Shown here in pieces: positions 1 through 6,393 of a stretch of DNA of 18,299 bases. Position 1 is the stretch's first letter; each line of letters begins with the position of its first letter. The stretch is from Trebonia sp035571275 (lineage in GTDB: Bacteria > Actinomycetota > Actinomycetes > Streptosporangiales > Streptosporangiaceae). The stretch lies in assembly GCA_035571275.1 (NCBI GenBank), contig DATMKQ010000205.1:1-18299 (forward strand), read 5' to 3'. The position numbers were made by a program, and so were the translations under genes. Below the pieces are notes generated by a model. That model made no database searches, had not been told where the DNA came from, and was given only the letters and a program-made list of their open reading frames with translations.

Positions 1-167
1 AGCCGGGCGATGCCCTGCCGCCCCTCGGCCTCGATCAGCAGCACCTTGCGGCCGCTGTGCGCGAGAGCGAGCGCCAAGGCGGCGGCGACGGTTGTCTTGC
101 CGGTGCCGCCCTTCCCCGTCACGACGTGCAGTCGCACGCCATCCCAGTCCGTGTCCCTCGCGGTCAT
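1..167 (-). CDS. ArsA-type anion-transporting ATPase (5' part only)
   Basis: Only the first 55 codons lie in the window; the gene continues past the left edge. The N-terminus has a deviant Walker A P-loop, GKGGTGKTT (about residues 17-25), after a hydrophobic strand LHVVT. It then has the LLIEAEGRQGIAR segment, where ArsA/ParA-like ATPases carry the A' strand. An upstream GGGAG, nine bases before the ATG, supports this start. In mycobacteria, paired ArsA-like ATPases sit beside the DUF4177/RidA/MBL/Crp cluster that follows here, so family and context agree. The true role of these actinobacterial ATPases is not settled; arsenite export should not be assumed. A ParA/MinD-like P-loop ATPase is the alternative. 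Confidence 0.85.
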   Translation of the reverse strand, partial: MTARDTDWDGVRLHVVTGKGGTGKTTVAAALALALAHSGRKVLLIEAEGRQGIAR

Positions 168-368
168 GCCCTTATGCTCCCGGTCGTCCTTCCACGGCGG
201 CGTTTCCACGCTCTAAGCGAGCCTATCGCCGCCCGCTGACCGAAACGATCCGGTCCACGCTGGTCCGGGCGGGTTTCCTGGCCACCCAGGGGTCGGCTTC
301 AATTCATTTGATACCGAACGAATCGGGCCGGCTCGTCACCGTACGTGGCTGTGGGGGTTGTGTAGGAC

Positions 369-374
369 TACGCT
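369..374 (+). promoter_or_regulatory. possible -10 element upstream of the SPFH gene
   Basis: TACGCT fits the actinobacterial TANNNT -10 pattern and lies 41 bases before the SPFH start, leaving room for a leader with the AAGGAGG ribosome site at 400-406. There is no convincing -35. The rest of the gap 168-415 shows no gene. Confidence 0.3.
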
Positions 375-415
375 GATGCTTGAGCCTTGCTGTCCCGAGA
401 AGGAGGCGATGTCAG

Positions 416-1396
416 ATGGTGGCCGTGATCGTTATCATCATCCTGGTCGTAGTGATACTCGGCCTGGTCGCGGCTGGGCGGTCGATCCGGATCGTCCAGC
501 AGTTCGAGAAAGGCATCATCTACCGGTTCGGCCGTGTCCTGCCCGAGATTAAAGGGCCCGGGGTGCACTTCATGAACCCGGTCAGCGACCGGATGCAAAA
601 GGTCAACATGCAGATCGTCGCGATGGCGGTGCCCGCGCAGGAGGGCATTACCAGGGACAACGTGTCCGTCCGAGTCGACGCGGTGGTGTACTTCCGGGTC
701 GTGGACCCGATCAAGGCCACGGTCAACGTGCAGAACTACATGTTCGCCATCTCTCAGCAGGCGCAGACCTCGCTGCGGTCGATCATCGGTCAGTCCGAGA
801 TGGACCAGCTGCTCGCCGAGCGGGAGACGGTGAACAGGGAACTGCGGCGCATCATCGACGAGCCGACCGAAGAGCCGTGGGGCATCCGGGTCGAGCGGGT
901 CGAGATCAAGGACGTGTCGCTGCCCGAGGGCATGAAGCGCTCCATGTCGCGGCAGGCAGAAGCCGAGCGGGAGCGGCGCGCCAGGATCATCACCGCCGAC
1001 GGCGAGTACCAGGCGTCCAAGCGGCTGGCCGCGGCGGCCAATGTGATGGCCAAGGACCCCGCCGCGCTCCAGCTGCGACTGCTGCAGACCGTCGTCGAGG
1101 TCGCGGGCGAGAAGAACAGCACGCTGGTCATGCCCGTCCCGGTGGAGCTGCTGCGCTTCTTCGAGAAGATGGCGCCGGGGCCAGCCCGGCCGCTGGACGA
1201 GGAGCCCGCCGACACAGGCGACGATGAGGTGGCCGCGGCCGAGGCCGCGATCTCGCACACCGGCACTCCCGAGCTTGGCGAGGCCCAGGTACCCCCGGTT
1301 CCGGAAGTGGACGCGGCGGCCGACGCCGTGCCTGAGCTCGCTGGGGGCAACGGCGCGTCCGCTCCAGCCACGGCGGCCGGCCCGGACAAGTCCTGA
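416..1396 (+). CDS. SPFH/band-7 (slipin/prohibitin-like) membrane protein
   Basis: A protein of 326 residues. Residues 2-22 form one N-terminal transmembrane helix rich in V and I. An SPFH domain follows (about 25-200), with the expected core QQFEKGIIYRFGRV, PGVHFMNP, DNVSVRVDAVVYFRV and VERVEIKDVSLP. A charged helical segment (RQAEAERERRARI) typical of oligomerising SPFH proteins comes next, then an acidic Ala/Pro-rich tail after about residue 265. Slipins build ring-like scaffolds at the membrane and influence local lipid order and proteolysis. The ATG is chosen because AAGGAGG stands nine bases upstream and the hydrophobic segment begins at once; a GTG at 380 would add an unlikely arginine-rich prefix. 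The usual partner NfeD is not adjacent. The gene separates ArsA from DUF4177, an arrangement I do not recall from the conserved cluster. Confidence 0.9.
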   Translation: MVAVIVIIILVVVILGLVAAGRSIRIVQQFEKGIIYRFGRVLPEIKGPGVHFMNPVSDRMQKVNMQIVAMAVPAQEGITRDNVSVRVDAVVYFRVVDPIKATVNVQNYMFAISQQAQTSLRSIIGQSEMDQLLAERETVNRELRRIIDEPTEEPWGIRVERVEIKDVSLPEGMKRSMSRQAEAERERRARIITADGEYQASKRLAAAANVMAKDPAALQLRLLQTVVEVAGEKNSTLVMPVPVELLRFFEKMAPGPARPLDEEPADTGDDEVAAAEAAISHTGTPELGEAQVPPVPEVDAAADAVPELAGGNGASAPATAAGPDKS

Positions 1397-1397
1397 C

Positions 1398-1467
1398 CTA
1401 GCACGCGCTTCCGGCTCGCGCCCTCGGCTCGCGCACTGGCGCGATCGGCGCGAGCCGGGAGCGCTAG
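1398..1467. terminator. 70-nt imperfect hairpin after the SPFH gene
   Basis: The left arm (CTAGC, a four-base bulge, then GCTTCCGGCTCGCGCC) pairs with the right arm GGCGCGAGCCGGGAGCGCTAG. An inner TCGCGC-ACTG-GCGCGA hairpin lies within it. It starts two bases after the SPFH stop and has no T tract, as is common for actinobacterial terminators. It could be a terminator or an intergenic palindromic repeat. Confidence 0.65.
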
Positions 1468-1476
1468 TGTTTGCCC
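1465..1476 (+). promoter_or_regulatory. candidate leaderless promoter for the DUF4177 gene
   Basis: TAGTGT (1465-1470) matches TANNNT and ends six bases before the ATG at 1477, so transcription would begin at or next to the start codon. No Shine-Dalgarno is present. The -10 overlaps the right foot of the preceding hairpin. No clear -35 was found. Confidence 0.4.
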
Positions 1477-1632
1477 ATGCAGAAATGGGAGTACGTGACG
1501 GTGCCGCTGCTTGTGCACGCCACCAAGCAGATCCTGGATAACTGGGGCGACGAGGGATGGGAACTGGTCGCGCTGATACCCGGTCCGAACCCCGAGCAGC
1601 TCGTCGCCTACATGAAGCGGGAGAAGTCGTGA
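1477..1632 (+). CDS. DUF4177 family small protein
   Basis: A 51-residue protein beginning MQKWEYVTVPLL, with the family hallmark WGDEGWELV at about 23-31 and VAYMKRE near the end. Members are short single-domain proteins without an assigned reaction. In mycobacteria the same small gene stands between the ArsA-like ATPases and the RidA gene, which is the strongest support. It reads straight into RidA through a four-base overlap (GTGA), so the two are probably co-translated. The ATG is the only sensible start, and no ribosome-binding site is seen before it. Confidence 0.88.
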   Translation: MQKWEYVTVPLLVHATKQILDNWGDEGWELVALIPGPNPEQLVAYMKREKS

Positions 1633-2108
1633 GCGCGGCGGCCGAACGCCTCGCCGCCCTTGGGCTGACCCTGCCCGCGGTGGCCACTCCTGTCGCCGCT
1701 TACGTTCCGGCCGTGCGCACTGGGAACTACGTGTACACGTCGGGTCAGCTCCCCATGGTGGACGGGAAGCTGCAGGCCACCGGCAAAGTGGGCGAGTCGG
1801 TCAGCCCGCAGGACGCCGCCGGGCTGGCCCGCATATGCGCGCTGAACGCGCTCGCGGCCGCGGCCGGCGCCGCGGGCGGCCTGGACGCGATCACCCGGGT
1901 GGTCAAGGTGACCGGGTTCGTCGCGAGCGCGCCTGGGTTCACCGGGCAAGCGCAAGTCATCAACGGGGCCAGCGAGTTCCTGATCGAGGTGCTCGGCGAG
2001 GCCGGCCGGCACGCGCGCAGCGCGGTCGGGATGGCGGTCCTGCCGCTGGACTCGCCGGTCGAGGTCGAGATGATCGTCGAAGTCTCACCGGCTTCCGGCG
2101 CGGCGTGA
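1629..2108 (+). CDS. RidA/YjgF/YER057c/UK114 family protein
   Basis: 159 residues, slightly longer than the classic 130-residue RidA. The fold markers are present: VYTSGQLP (about 35-42), GLDAITRVVKVTGFVAS, and the C-terminal HARSAVGMAVLPLDSPVEVEM. R130 matches the active-site arginine that binds the carboxylate of enamine/imine intermediates, and E145/E147 are nearby. RidA enzymes hydrolyse reactive 2-aminoacrylate-type intermediates released by PLP enzymes. This member belongs to the actinobacterial subgroup next to Crp, whose own substrate is unknown. The GTG start overlaps the DUF4177 stop as GTGA; the ORF extends upstream, but that part lies within DUF4177. Confidence 0.9.
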   Translation: MSAAAERLAALGLTLPAVATPVAAYVPAVRTGNYVYTSGQLPMVDGKLQATGKVGESVSPQDAAGLARICALNALAAAAGAAGGLDAITRVVKVTGFVASAPGFTGQAQVINGASEFLIEVLGEAGRHARSAVGMAVLPLDSPVEVEMIVEVSPASGAA

Positions 2109-2962
2109 GGATTCAGCTCGGCTGGTTCGATGAGCGGCTTGCTGACCGGATAGCCGCCATCGCGGCCGGCGCGCTGGCCCCGGCCGTTCCCAGGGACGCG
2201 GCCACCGTGATGGTGCTGCGGCCGGAGTCGGCGTCTGGTCAGCCCGGCGATGCTCCCGAGGTACTGATGCTGGAGCGGCCGGCGGCCATGGCCTTCGCAC
2301 CTGGCGCCTACGTGTTCCCTGGCGGGTCGGTGGACCCTGATGACAGCGATCCGGACATCGGCTGGGTGGCCGGACCTACCCCCGAGGAATTCGGCGACCT
2401 GCTCGGTTGCACAGCGGAGTTGGCTCGAGCGCTGGTCTGCGCCGCGGTACGCGAGACGTTCGAGGAGTCCGGCGTGCTGCTGGCGGGCGGGGCCGACGGC
2501 GCGCCCGCAGGGTTCGACGGGCCGTCGCTGGCGGCTGATCGCGGCGGCCTCGCCGCGGGCCGGATGACGTTCGCCGAGGTACTCGCGCGCCGCGGCCTCG
2601 TCATACGCGCCGACCTCCTGACGCCATGGGCGCGCTGGATAACGCCGGAGGCCGAGCCCAGGCGTTTCGACGCCAGGTTCTTCGCCGCCGCGCTGCCGCC
2701 AGGACAGCGGGCCTCGGGCCATCACGCGGAGGCCGAACAGATCGGCTGGGAGCGGCCGGAGGCCGCGATCAGCGCCGCGAAAGCCGGCTCGATGCTGCTC
2801 TTGCCCCCGACCGCGACCATCCTCGCCGAGTTCGCCGCTCAGGGCCGGGTCGGCAAGATCCTGGCCAGCCGCCGTACCGTCACGCCGATCGAGCCGCGTC
2901 TGGTGATCGAGGACGGCGAGTCCTGGCTGATCATCCCCGACGAGGTCGGGTATCCGCTGTGA
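2105..2962 (+). CDS. Nudix hydrolase, NUDT19-like
   Basis: 285 residues. The fold is visible as VMVLRPES, VLMLERP and AYVFPGGSVDP, then the metal-binding helix CAAVRETFEESGVLL (R116, E117, E120, E121, G123). Between the FPGG turn (about 71-74) and RETFEE is an insertion of roughly 40 residues. That interrupts the compact GX5EX7REUXEEXGU box and is typical of the NUDT19/CoA-diphosphatase-like branch. TPWARWITPEAEPRRFDARFF is the C-terminal companion motif of the same branch. It probably hydrolyses a nucleoside diphosphate linked to another group, perhaps acyl-CoA; the substrate is inferred from the branch only. The GTG start overlaps the RidA stop (GTGA), and the gene ends in the same overlap with the MBL gene. 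Confidence 0.85.
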   Translation: MRIQLGWFDERLADRIAAIAAGALAPAVPRDAATVMVLRPESASGQPGDAPEVLMLERPAAMAFAPGAYVFPGGSVDPDDSDPDIGWVAGPTPEEFGDLLGCTAELARALVCAAVRETFEESGVLLAGGADGAPAGFDGPSLAADRGGLAAGRMTFAEVLARRGLVIRADLLTPWARWITPEAEPRRFDARFFAAALPPGQRASGHHAEAEQIGWERPEAAISAAKAGSMLLLPPTATILAEFAAQGRVGKILASRRTVTPIEPRLVIEDGESWLIIPDEVGYPL

Positions 2963-3753
2963 ACCGGGCGATCGACGGCATGGGCACGGAACGCGCCCGC
3001 TGCGTGCTGGCGCCGAATCCGTCACCGATGACGCTGGACGGGACCAATACCTGGGTGATCGCCGAGCTGGGCTCGGCGGCGGCCCTCGTGGTCGATCCAG
3101 GACCCGAAGACAACGGCCACCTGCACCGAGTGCTCGACCTCGCGTGTGTCGGCGACCGGCGGGTGGCACAGATCGTGCTGACCCACGGGCACTCGGACCA
3201 CGCGGCCGGCGCGGCGCGGTTCGCCGCGATGACCGGGGCGCCGGTGATCGCGCTCGACCCCGCGCACCGGCTGGGCAGCGAGGGCCTGTCGGCAGGCGAC
3301 GTACTCACCGCGGCGGGATGCGAGGTCCGAGTGGTCGCGACCCCCGGCCATTCGGCTGACTCGGTGAGCCTGCTGCTCGAGGCCGACGGCGCGCTGCTGA
3401 CCGGCGACACCGTGCTCGGGCGCGGCACCACGGTGATCGCGCAGGACGGCGGGCTCGGCGACTACCTGCGCACGCTGGACGAGCTTCGGTCACTCGCGGC
3501 AAGCGCCGGGCTGCGTGTGCTTTTGCCCGGGCATGGCCCGGTGCTCGACGACCCGGCGGGCGTCCTCGACTACTACATCGCGCATCGCCGGGAGCGGCTT
3601 GACCAGATACGCGGGGCACTGGCGGCCGGCGCGCGTACCCCGCCCGAGATCGTGGACATCGTGTACGCGGACACCGATCCGGCGGTACGCGATGCCGCCG
3701 AACGGTCGGTCCGGGCCCAGCTCGACTACCTCAACGTCCGCTTAGCGTCCTAA
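2959..3753 (+). CDS. MBL-fold metallo-hydrolase, LACTB2/glyoxalase II-like
   Basis: 264 residues. The zinc motifs run in order: LTHGHSDHAAG (H76, H78, D80, H81), TPGHSADS (H131), LTGDTVLG (D150) and LLPGHGPV near 192-199. The last helices match the LACTB2-like C-terminal winged region. Members hydrolyse thioesters, phosphodiesters or RNA, and the local substrate is not determined. GTG at 2959 gives the standard four-base overlap with the Nudix gene; ATG at 2980 is an alternative start. The 3' end converges with crp and overlaps it by 12 bp. This is the orthologue position of the MBL gene next to crp in mycobacteria. Confidence 0.9.
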   Translation: MNRAIDGMGTERARCVLAPNPSPMTLDGTNTWVIAELGSAAALVVDPGPEDNGHLHRVLDLACVGDRRVAQIVLTHGHSDHAAGAARFAAMTGAPVIALDPAHRLGSEGLSAGDVLTAAGCEVRVVATPGHSADSVSLLLEADGALLTGDTVLGRGTTVIAQDGGLGDYLRTLDELRSLAASAGLRVLLPGHGPVLDDPAGVLDYYIAHRRERLDQIRGALAAGARTPPEIVDIVYADTDPAVRDAAERSVRAQLDYLNVRLAS

Positions 3754-4434
3754 CCTGGCGCGCTTGCGGAGGCGCTCGGCGTCCAGGATGAGGACGGAGC
3801 GTGCGGAGATCTGCAGCCAGCCGCGGGCGGCGAAGTCCGCGAGCGCCTTGTTGACCGTCTCCCGGGACGCGCCGACGAGTTGTGCCAGCTCCTCCTGGGT
3901 CAGGTCGTGGTGCACGTGCAGGCCGTCGGCTTCCTGGTGCCCGAAACGGTCCGCGAGGTCGAGCAGGTTCTTGGCCACCCGGCCCGGCACGTCGGTGAAT
4001 ACGAGGTCGGCCATCACGTCATTGGCGCGGCGCAGCCGCTGGGCTAGCGCCCGGAGCATGTGCATCGACACCTCCGGCCGCTCCCTCAGCCACGGGATCA
4101 GCGCTTCATGCTTGAGCGAGGCGAGCACCGCATCGGTCACCGCGCTGGCAGAAGAGGTCCGTGGCCGTGGGTCGAACAGCGACAGCTCACCGAACATCTC
4201 GCCCGGCCCGATCACGCTTAGCAGGTTCTCGCGGCCGTCCGTCGCGGCGCGGGTGAGCTTCATCTTGCCTTCAAGCACCACGTACAGAGCGTCCCCGTCG
4301 TCGCCCTCCATGAAAAGGTGCTCGCCACGGGACAGCTTTACCTCCGCCATCTGGCGGGCGAGTGCGCGCGCGCTCTCCTCGTCGAGGCCGTCGAACAGTG
4401 GTGCGCGTCTCAGCACTCCTTCGGCGTTATCCAC
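3742..4434 (-). CDS. crp: Crp/Fnr family transcription regulator
   Basis: 230 residues. The N-terminal cyclic-nucleotide-binding domain has LYVVLEGKMKL and the phosphate-binding cassette GEMFGELSLFDPRPRTSSA. A long dimer helix follows, then the winged helix-turn-helix LTQEELAQLVGASRETVNKAL, identical in style to actinobacterial Crp. Crp dimers bind DNA and cAMP and control respiration, spore germination or carbon genes depending on the host. The start is set at GTG 4434 because AAGGAGG lies four to five bases upstream and the protein then begins as in Streptomyces Crp; ATG at 4461 would add nine residues without a ribosome site. The promoter must lie in the 158-bp gap shared with the divergent zinc-ribbon gene. 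I saw no TGTGA-N6-TCACA site there. Confidence 0.93.
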   Translation of the reverse strand: MDNAEGVLRRAPLFDGLDEESARALARQMAEVKLSRGEHLFMEGDDGDALYVVLEGKMKLTRAATDGRENLLSVIGPGEMFGELSLFDPRPRTSSASAVTDAVLASLKHEALIPWLRERPEVSMHMLRALAQRLRRANDVMADLVFTDVPGRVAKNLLDLADRFGHQEADGLHVHHDLTQEELAQLVGASRETVNKALADFAARGWLQISARSVLILDAERLRKRARLGR

Positions 4435-4477
4435 CGGTCCTCCTTGCTGCGTGCCTTGCAATAACTAAGTGTGGATC

Positions 4478-4531
4478 ATGCGGCGGCGTGCTCGGTGCCC
4501 GGCAACCAAAGTATGACCATGCGGCGGGGTG
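4478..4531. repeat. two near-identical direct repeats in the crp upstream region
   Basis: ATGCGGCGGCGTG (4478-4490) and ATGCGGCGGGGTG (4519-4531) differ at one base and are 41 bp apart, close to four helical turns. They lie between crp and the divergent zinc-ribbon gene and could be tandem operator half-sites. They could also be chance in GC-rich DNA. Confidence 0.3.
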
Positions 4532-4570
4532 GGTACGCGTGGTTCGGGCGGTTGGGTCGCCGGCTACTCC

Positions 4571-4586
4571 ATGTTACGCGTAACAT
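4571..4586. promoter_or_regulatory. perfect 16-bp palindrome overlapping a -10 (candidate operator)
   Basis: ATGTTACGCGTAACAT reads the same on both strands. Its right end, TAACAT (4581-4586), fits TANNNT and stands six bases before the GTG at 4593, so it would serve as the -10 of a leaderless transcript. A dimeric repressor bound here would block that promoter. It does not match the LexA, Crp or parS consensus I know. Confidence 0.6.
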
Positions 4587-4592
4587 GTAGTA

Positions 4593-5267
4593 GTGGCGGA
4601 CACCAGGAACTGTGAGCGCTGCGGAAGGGTCTTCGAGCCGAAGCGCGAGCACGCCCGGTTCTGTTCGGCTCGTTGCCGGGTGGCCTGGAACCGTGAGCAC
4701 GTGAGCCCGGACAAGCGAATCGGCGCCCGGCTCGGATCGTCGAATACCGACGACCCGCAGACCGAGGAGACCGCGCTGGCCTGGTCGATCATCGCGATGC
4801 GAGAGACGACAGAACGGCTCGGCCGGGTCAGGGCGGGGGACAGGCCGCAGGCGTTCGCCGTGATCGGCGAGGCGGTGTGGTGGGTCACGATCGTCGACGC
4901 CACGCTGGTTCGCTATCACCCGGAGGCGTACGACAAGGCGCTCGCCGACCTGCCGGACGCGCAGCGCCTGATGACCGAGGGAACGTTCGCCGGCCTTCGC
5001 TTCGTGCGGAACCGGATGGGCTATTGCGAGGATCACTCCGACTTCATCCAGTCGTGTGCGGGCGCGGACGGCCACCGGGATGCCCCCATCACCCATTGGA
5101 CCTGGAAGACGATGCCGGAGCCTCCGATGGAAACGATGGCGCCGCGGGGGCAGGCGTGGGAGTTGAGCCGATACCGGGCCTACCAGGACCGCCTCGCCGG
5201 CCGCACGGTGGGCGAGACGTTCCAGCGGGCAGCGGCCTTCCTAACCTTGTCGGTGCGATTGAATTGA
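4593..5267 (+). CDS. uncharacterised zinc-ribbon protein, possible HEPN-like fold
   Basis: 224 residues. The N-terminal zinc ribbon has C7-x2-C10 and C24-x3-C28 in a CERCGRVFEP...FCSARCRVAWNR context. A mostly helical region follows, with AVWWVTIVDATLVRYHP (about 95-110), then GTFAGLRFVRNRMGY (130-144) and H148. A C-terminal stretch THWTWK...PRGQAWELSRYRAYQ ends the protein. I recognise the type as a recurrent actinobacterial hypothetical family but know no function. The RNRMGY segment recalls the RN-x-x-x-H motif of HEPN ribonucleases, with Tyr in place of His; this is a weak inference. The start is GTG 4593, with no Shine-Dalgarno, immediately after a palindromic candidate operator. It is divergent from crp and followed by a TPR-like gene. 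Confidence 0.75.
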   Translation: MADTRNCERCGRVFEPKREHARFCSARCRVAWNREHVSPDKRIGARLGSSNTDDPQTEETALAWSIIAMRETTERLGRVRAGDRPQAFAVIGEAVWWVTIVDATLVRYHPEAYDKALADLPDAQRLMTEGTFAGLRFVRNRMGYCEDHSDFIQSCAGADGHRDAPITHWTWKTMPEPPMETMAPRGQAWELSRYRAYQDRLAGRTVGETFQRAAAFLTLSVRLN

Positions 5268-5330
5268 CATTTTCCATGCAATTGTCACGATAAGCAGTTT
5301 CACGGCGTGTATTGCCAGTTACACGGTGTT
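5264..5330 (+). promoter_or_regulatory. candidate promoter with tandem repeats upstream of the TPR-like gene
   Basis: A consensus -35, TTGACA (5264-5269), overlaps the stop of the zinc-ribbon gene. A weak -10 around 5287-5294 (ACGATAAG) lies 17-19 bp downstream. After it come two related direct repeats, CAGTTTCACGGCGTGT at 5295 and CAGTTACACGGTGTT at 5316, starting 21 bp apart (two helical turns). The stretch 5268-5388 is richer in A/T than its surroundings and has no gene. Confidence 0.45.
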
Positions 5331-5388
5331 ATGCGACGATCGTTGTAGGGGCCAAATAGGCGCGGTTACCGTTGAAAGATTCCCCGGT

Positions 5389-6393
5389 ATGTTCATGGTC
5401 CGGCAGAAGCCGTCAGAGCGTAGTGCGCCCGACCGTCGGACATCACGCGTTCGCACCCTGCAGCGGCGCTTCGACTTCCACCTCGGAGAAGCGATTCGCG
5501 CCGCCGTGGAGGGCAGCCACGACAAGGCCGCGACGCATTCGGGGACCGCGCTGTCGATAAGCAGGGAACTGCGTGCTGATGCGCGAGACCCGCAGCGGCA
5601 CCAGGCGCGGCTTGCCGCGGCGCTGTCTAACCACGCGCGGTACGGCTCCACCCCGATGCAGACCATCGCGCTCCTGACGGAATCGGCGGGTCACTACGCG
5701 GCGCTCGCGAAGGCCGACCCGGCCGCCTATGAGGTGGCGCGGATCGAGGTGCTTACCCGCATCGCGCTCGCTTCTGATAGCGCTGGTAGCACCAGGGACG
5801 CGATCAGCCTGCTGCGCGAGGTCGTCCGCATGTACCTCGAGGCGCCCGCCGCCGACCTGGCAGAACGCGACCTGGGCCTGGCCCGGGCGCGGTTCCACCT
5901 TGGCCGGTGCCTGCTTAAGACCGGCTCGGAGGCCGAGGGACTGGCGGAAACCGACGCCGGCCTCGTCCTCGCCGAACGTGCCTTGGACCGGCTGCGCCTC
6001 GCGGTATGGGGCCCCGGCTGGCTCGGCACGACCCCTGGCTACGTGCAGTTCGCCGCGCCGGACTGGGCGGCGGCCGCCGTTCGGTCGATGACGCTGCACG
6101 CCGCCGCCGGCCGCTGGGAGGACGCCGTCGTAGGCGCGTACGCGGCTGTCCTGATGTCAGGCGGCCTGGCGGGGCTTGGCGGCGACGCGCTGCGGCAGGC
6201 ACACGATGCCATCCGCGTGCAGGCGGACGGGGTCTGGGCGCGCGTGGAACTGTCGCGGTGCGCTTCCTTGGACGGCTACTGCCCCCCGGCCTCGATAAAC
6301 CGCTTCCTCGACTCCTCTACTTCTGCTTCCGCGGCTGTTCGGTCGGCCCAGCTGGCCCCTTCCACGGACTTGCCTGGCTCCAGGTCCTTGTAG
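5389..6393 (+). CDS. TPR-like helical-repeat protein of unknown function
   Basis: 334 residues. It is a chain of amphipathic helix pairs of TPR type, for example HDKAATHSGTALSISREL, AAALSNHARYGS, AISLLREVVRMY, ARARFHLGRCLLKTGSEAEGL and RWEDAVVGAYAAVLMSGG. There are no membrane segments or catalytic motif, so a protein-binding scaffold is the best guess. ATG 5389 is chosen over GTG 5326 because the earlier frame is poorly coding; ATG 5395 is equally possible, and no strong ribosome site is seen. The last ~40 codons lie opposite the 3' end of ppa and have unusual codons (TCT, ACT, GCT) for this genome. The native C-terminus is therefore probably lost, with read-through into antisense ppa. It may pair with the zinc-ribbon gene upstream, but each appears to have its own promoter. 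Confidence 0.65.
   Translation: MFMVRQKPSERSAPDRRTSRVRTLQRRFDFHLGEAIRAAVEGSHDKAATHSGTALSISRELRADARDPQRHQARLAAALSNHARYGSTPMQTIALLTESAGHYAALAKADPAAYEVARIEVLTRIALASDSAGSTRDAISLLREVVRMYLEAPAADLAERDLGLARARFHLGRCLLKTGSEAEGLAETDAGLVLAERALDRLRLAVWGPGWLGTTPGYVQFAAPDWAAAAVRSMTLHAAAGRWEDAVVGAYAAVLMSGGLAGLGGDALRQAHDAIRVQADGVWARVELSRCASLDGYCPPASINRFLDSSTSASAAVRSAQLAPSTDLPGSRSL

Noticed and set aside
2340..2620. Degenerate Nudix box suggesting an inactive enzyme
   Set aside because: The REtfEEsG core is intact, and the wide gap after FPGG is the known pattern of the NUDT19-like branch.
1745..3169. 474-codon minus-strand frame, and a similar one at 368-1687
   Set aside because: They are antisense to RidA, Nudix, MBL and SPFH genes, whose motifs are clear on the plus strand. 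The antisense products are Arg/Pro-rich with no family signature.
4571..4586. Palindrome as a LexA, Crp or parS site
   Set aside because: It lacks GAAC-N4-GTTC, TGTGA-N6-TCACA and the GTTTCACGTGAAAC core.
4435..6275. Integrated mobile element
   Set aside because: No integrase, transposase, tRNA or flanking direct repeats were seen; only the gene content and local A/T patches hint at acquisition.
4593..6393. Toxin-antitoxin pair
   Set aside because: The two proteins are not of typical toxin or antitoxin size, do not overlap, seem to have separate promoters, and neither has an antitoxin DNA-binding domain.
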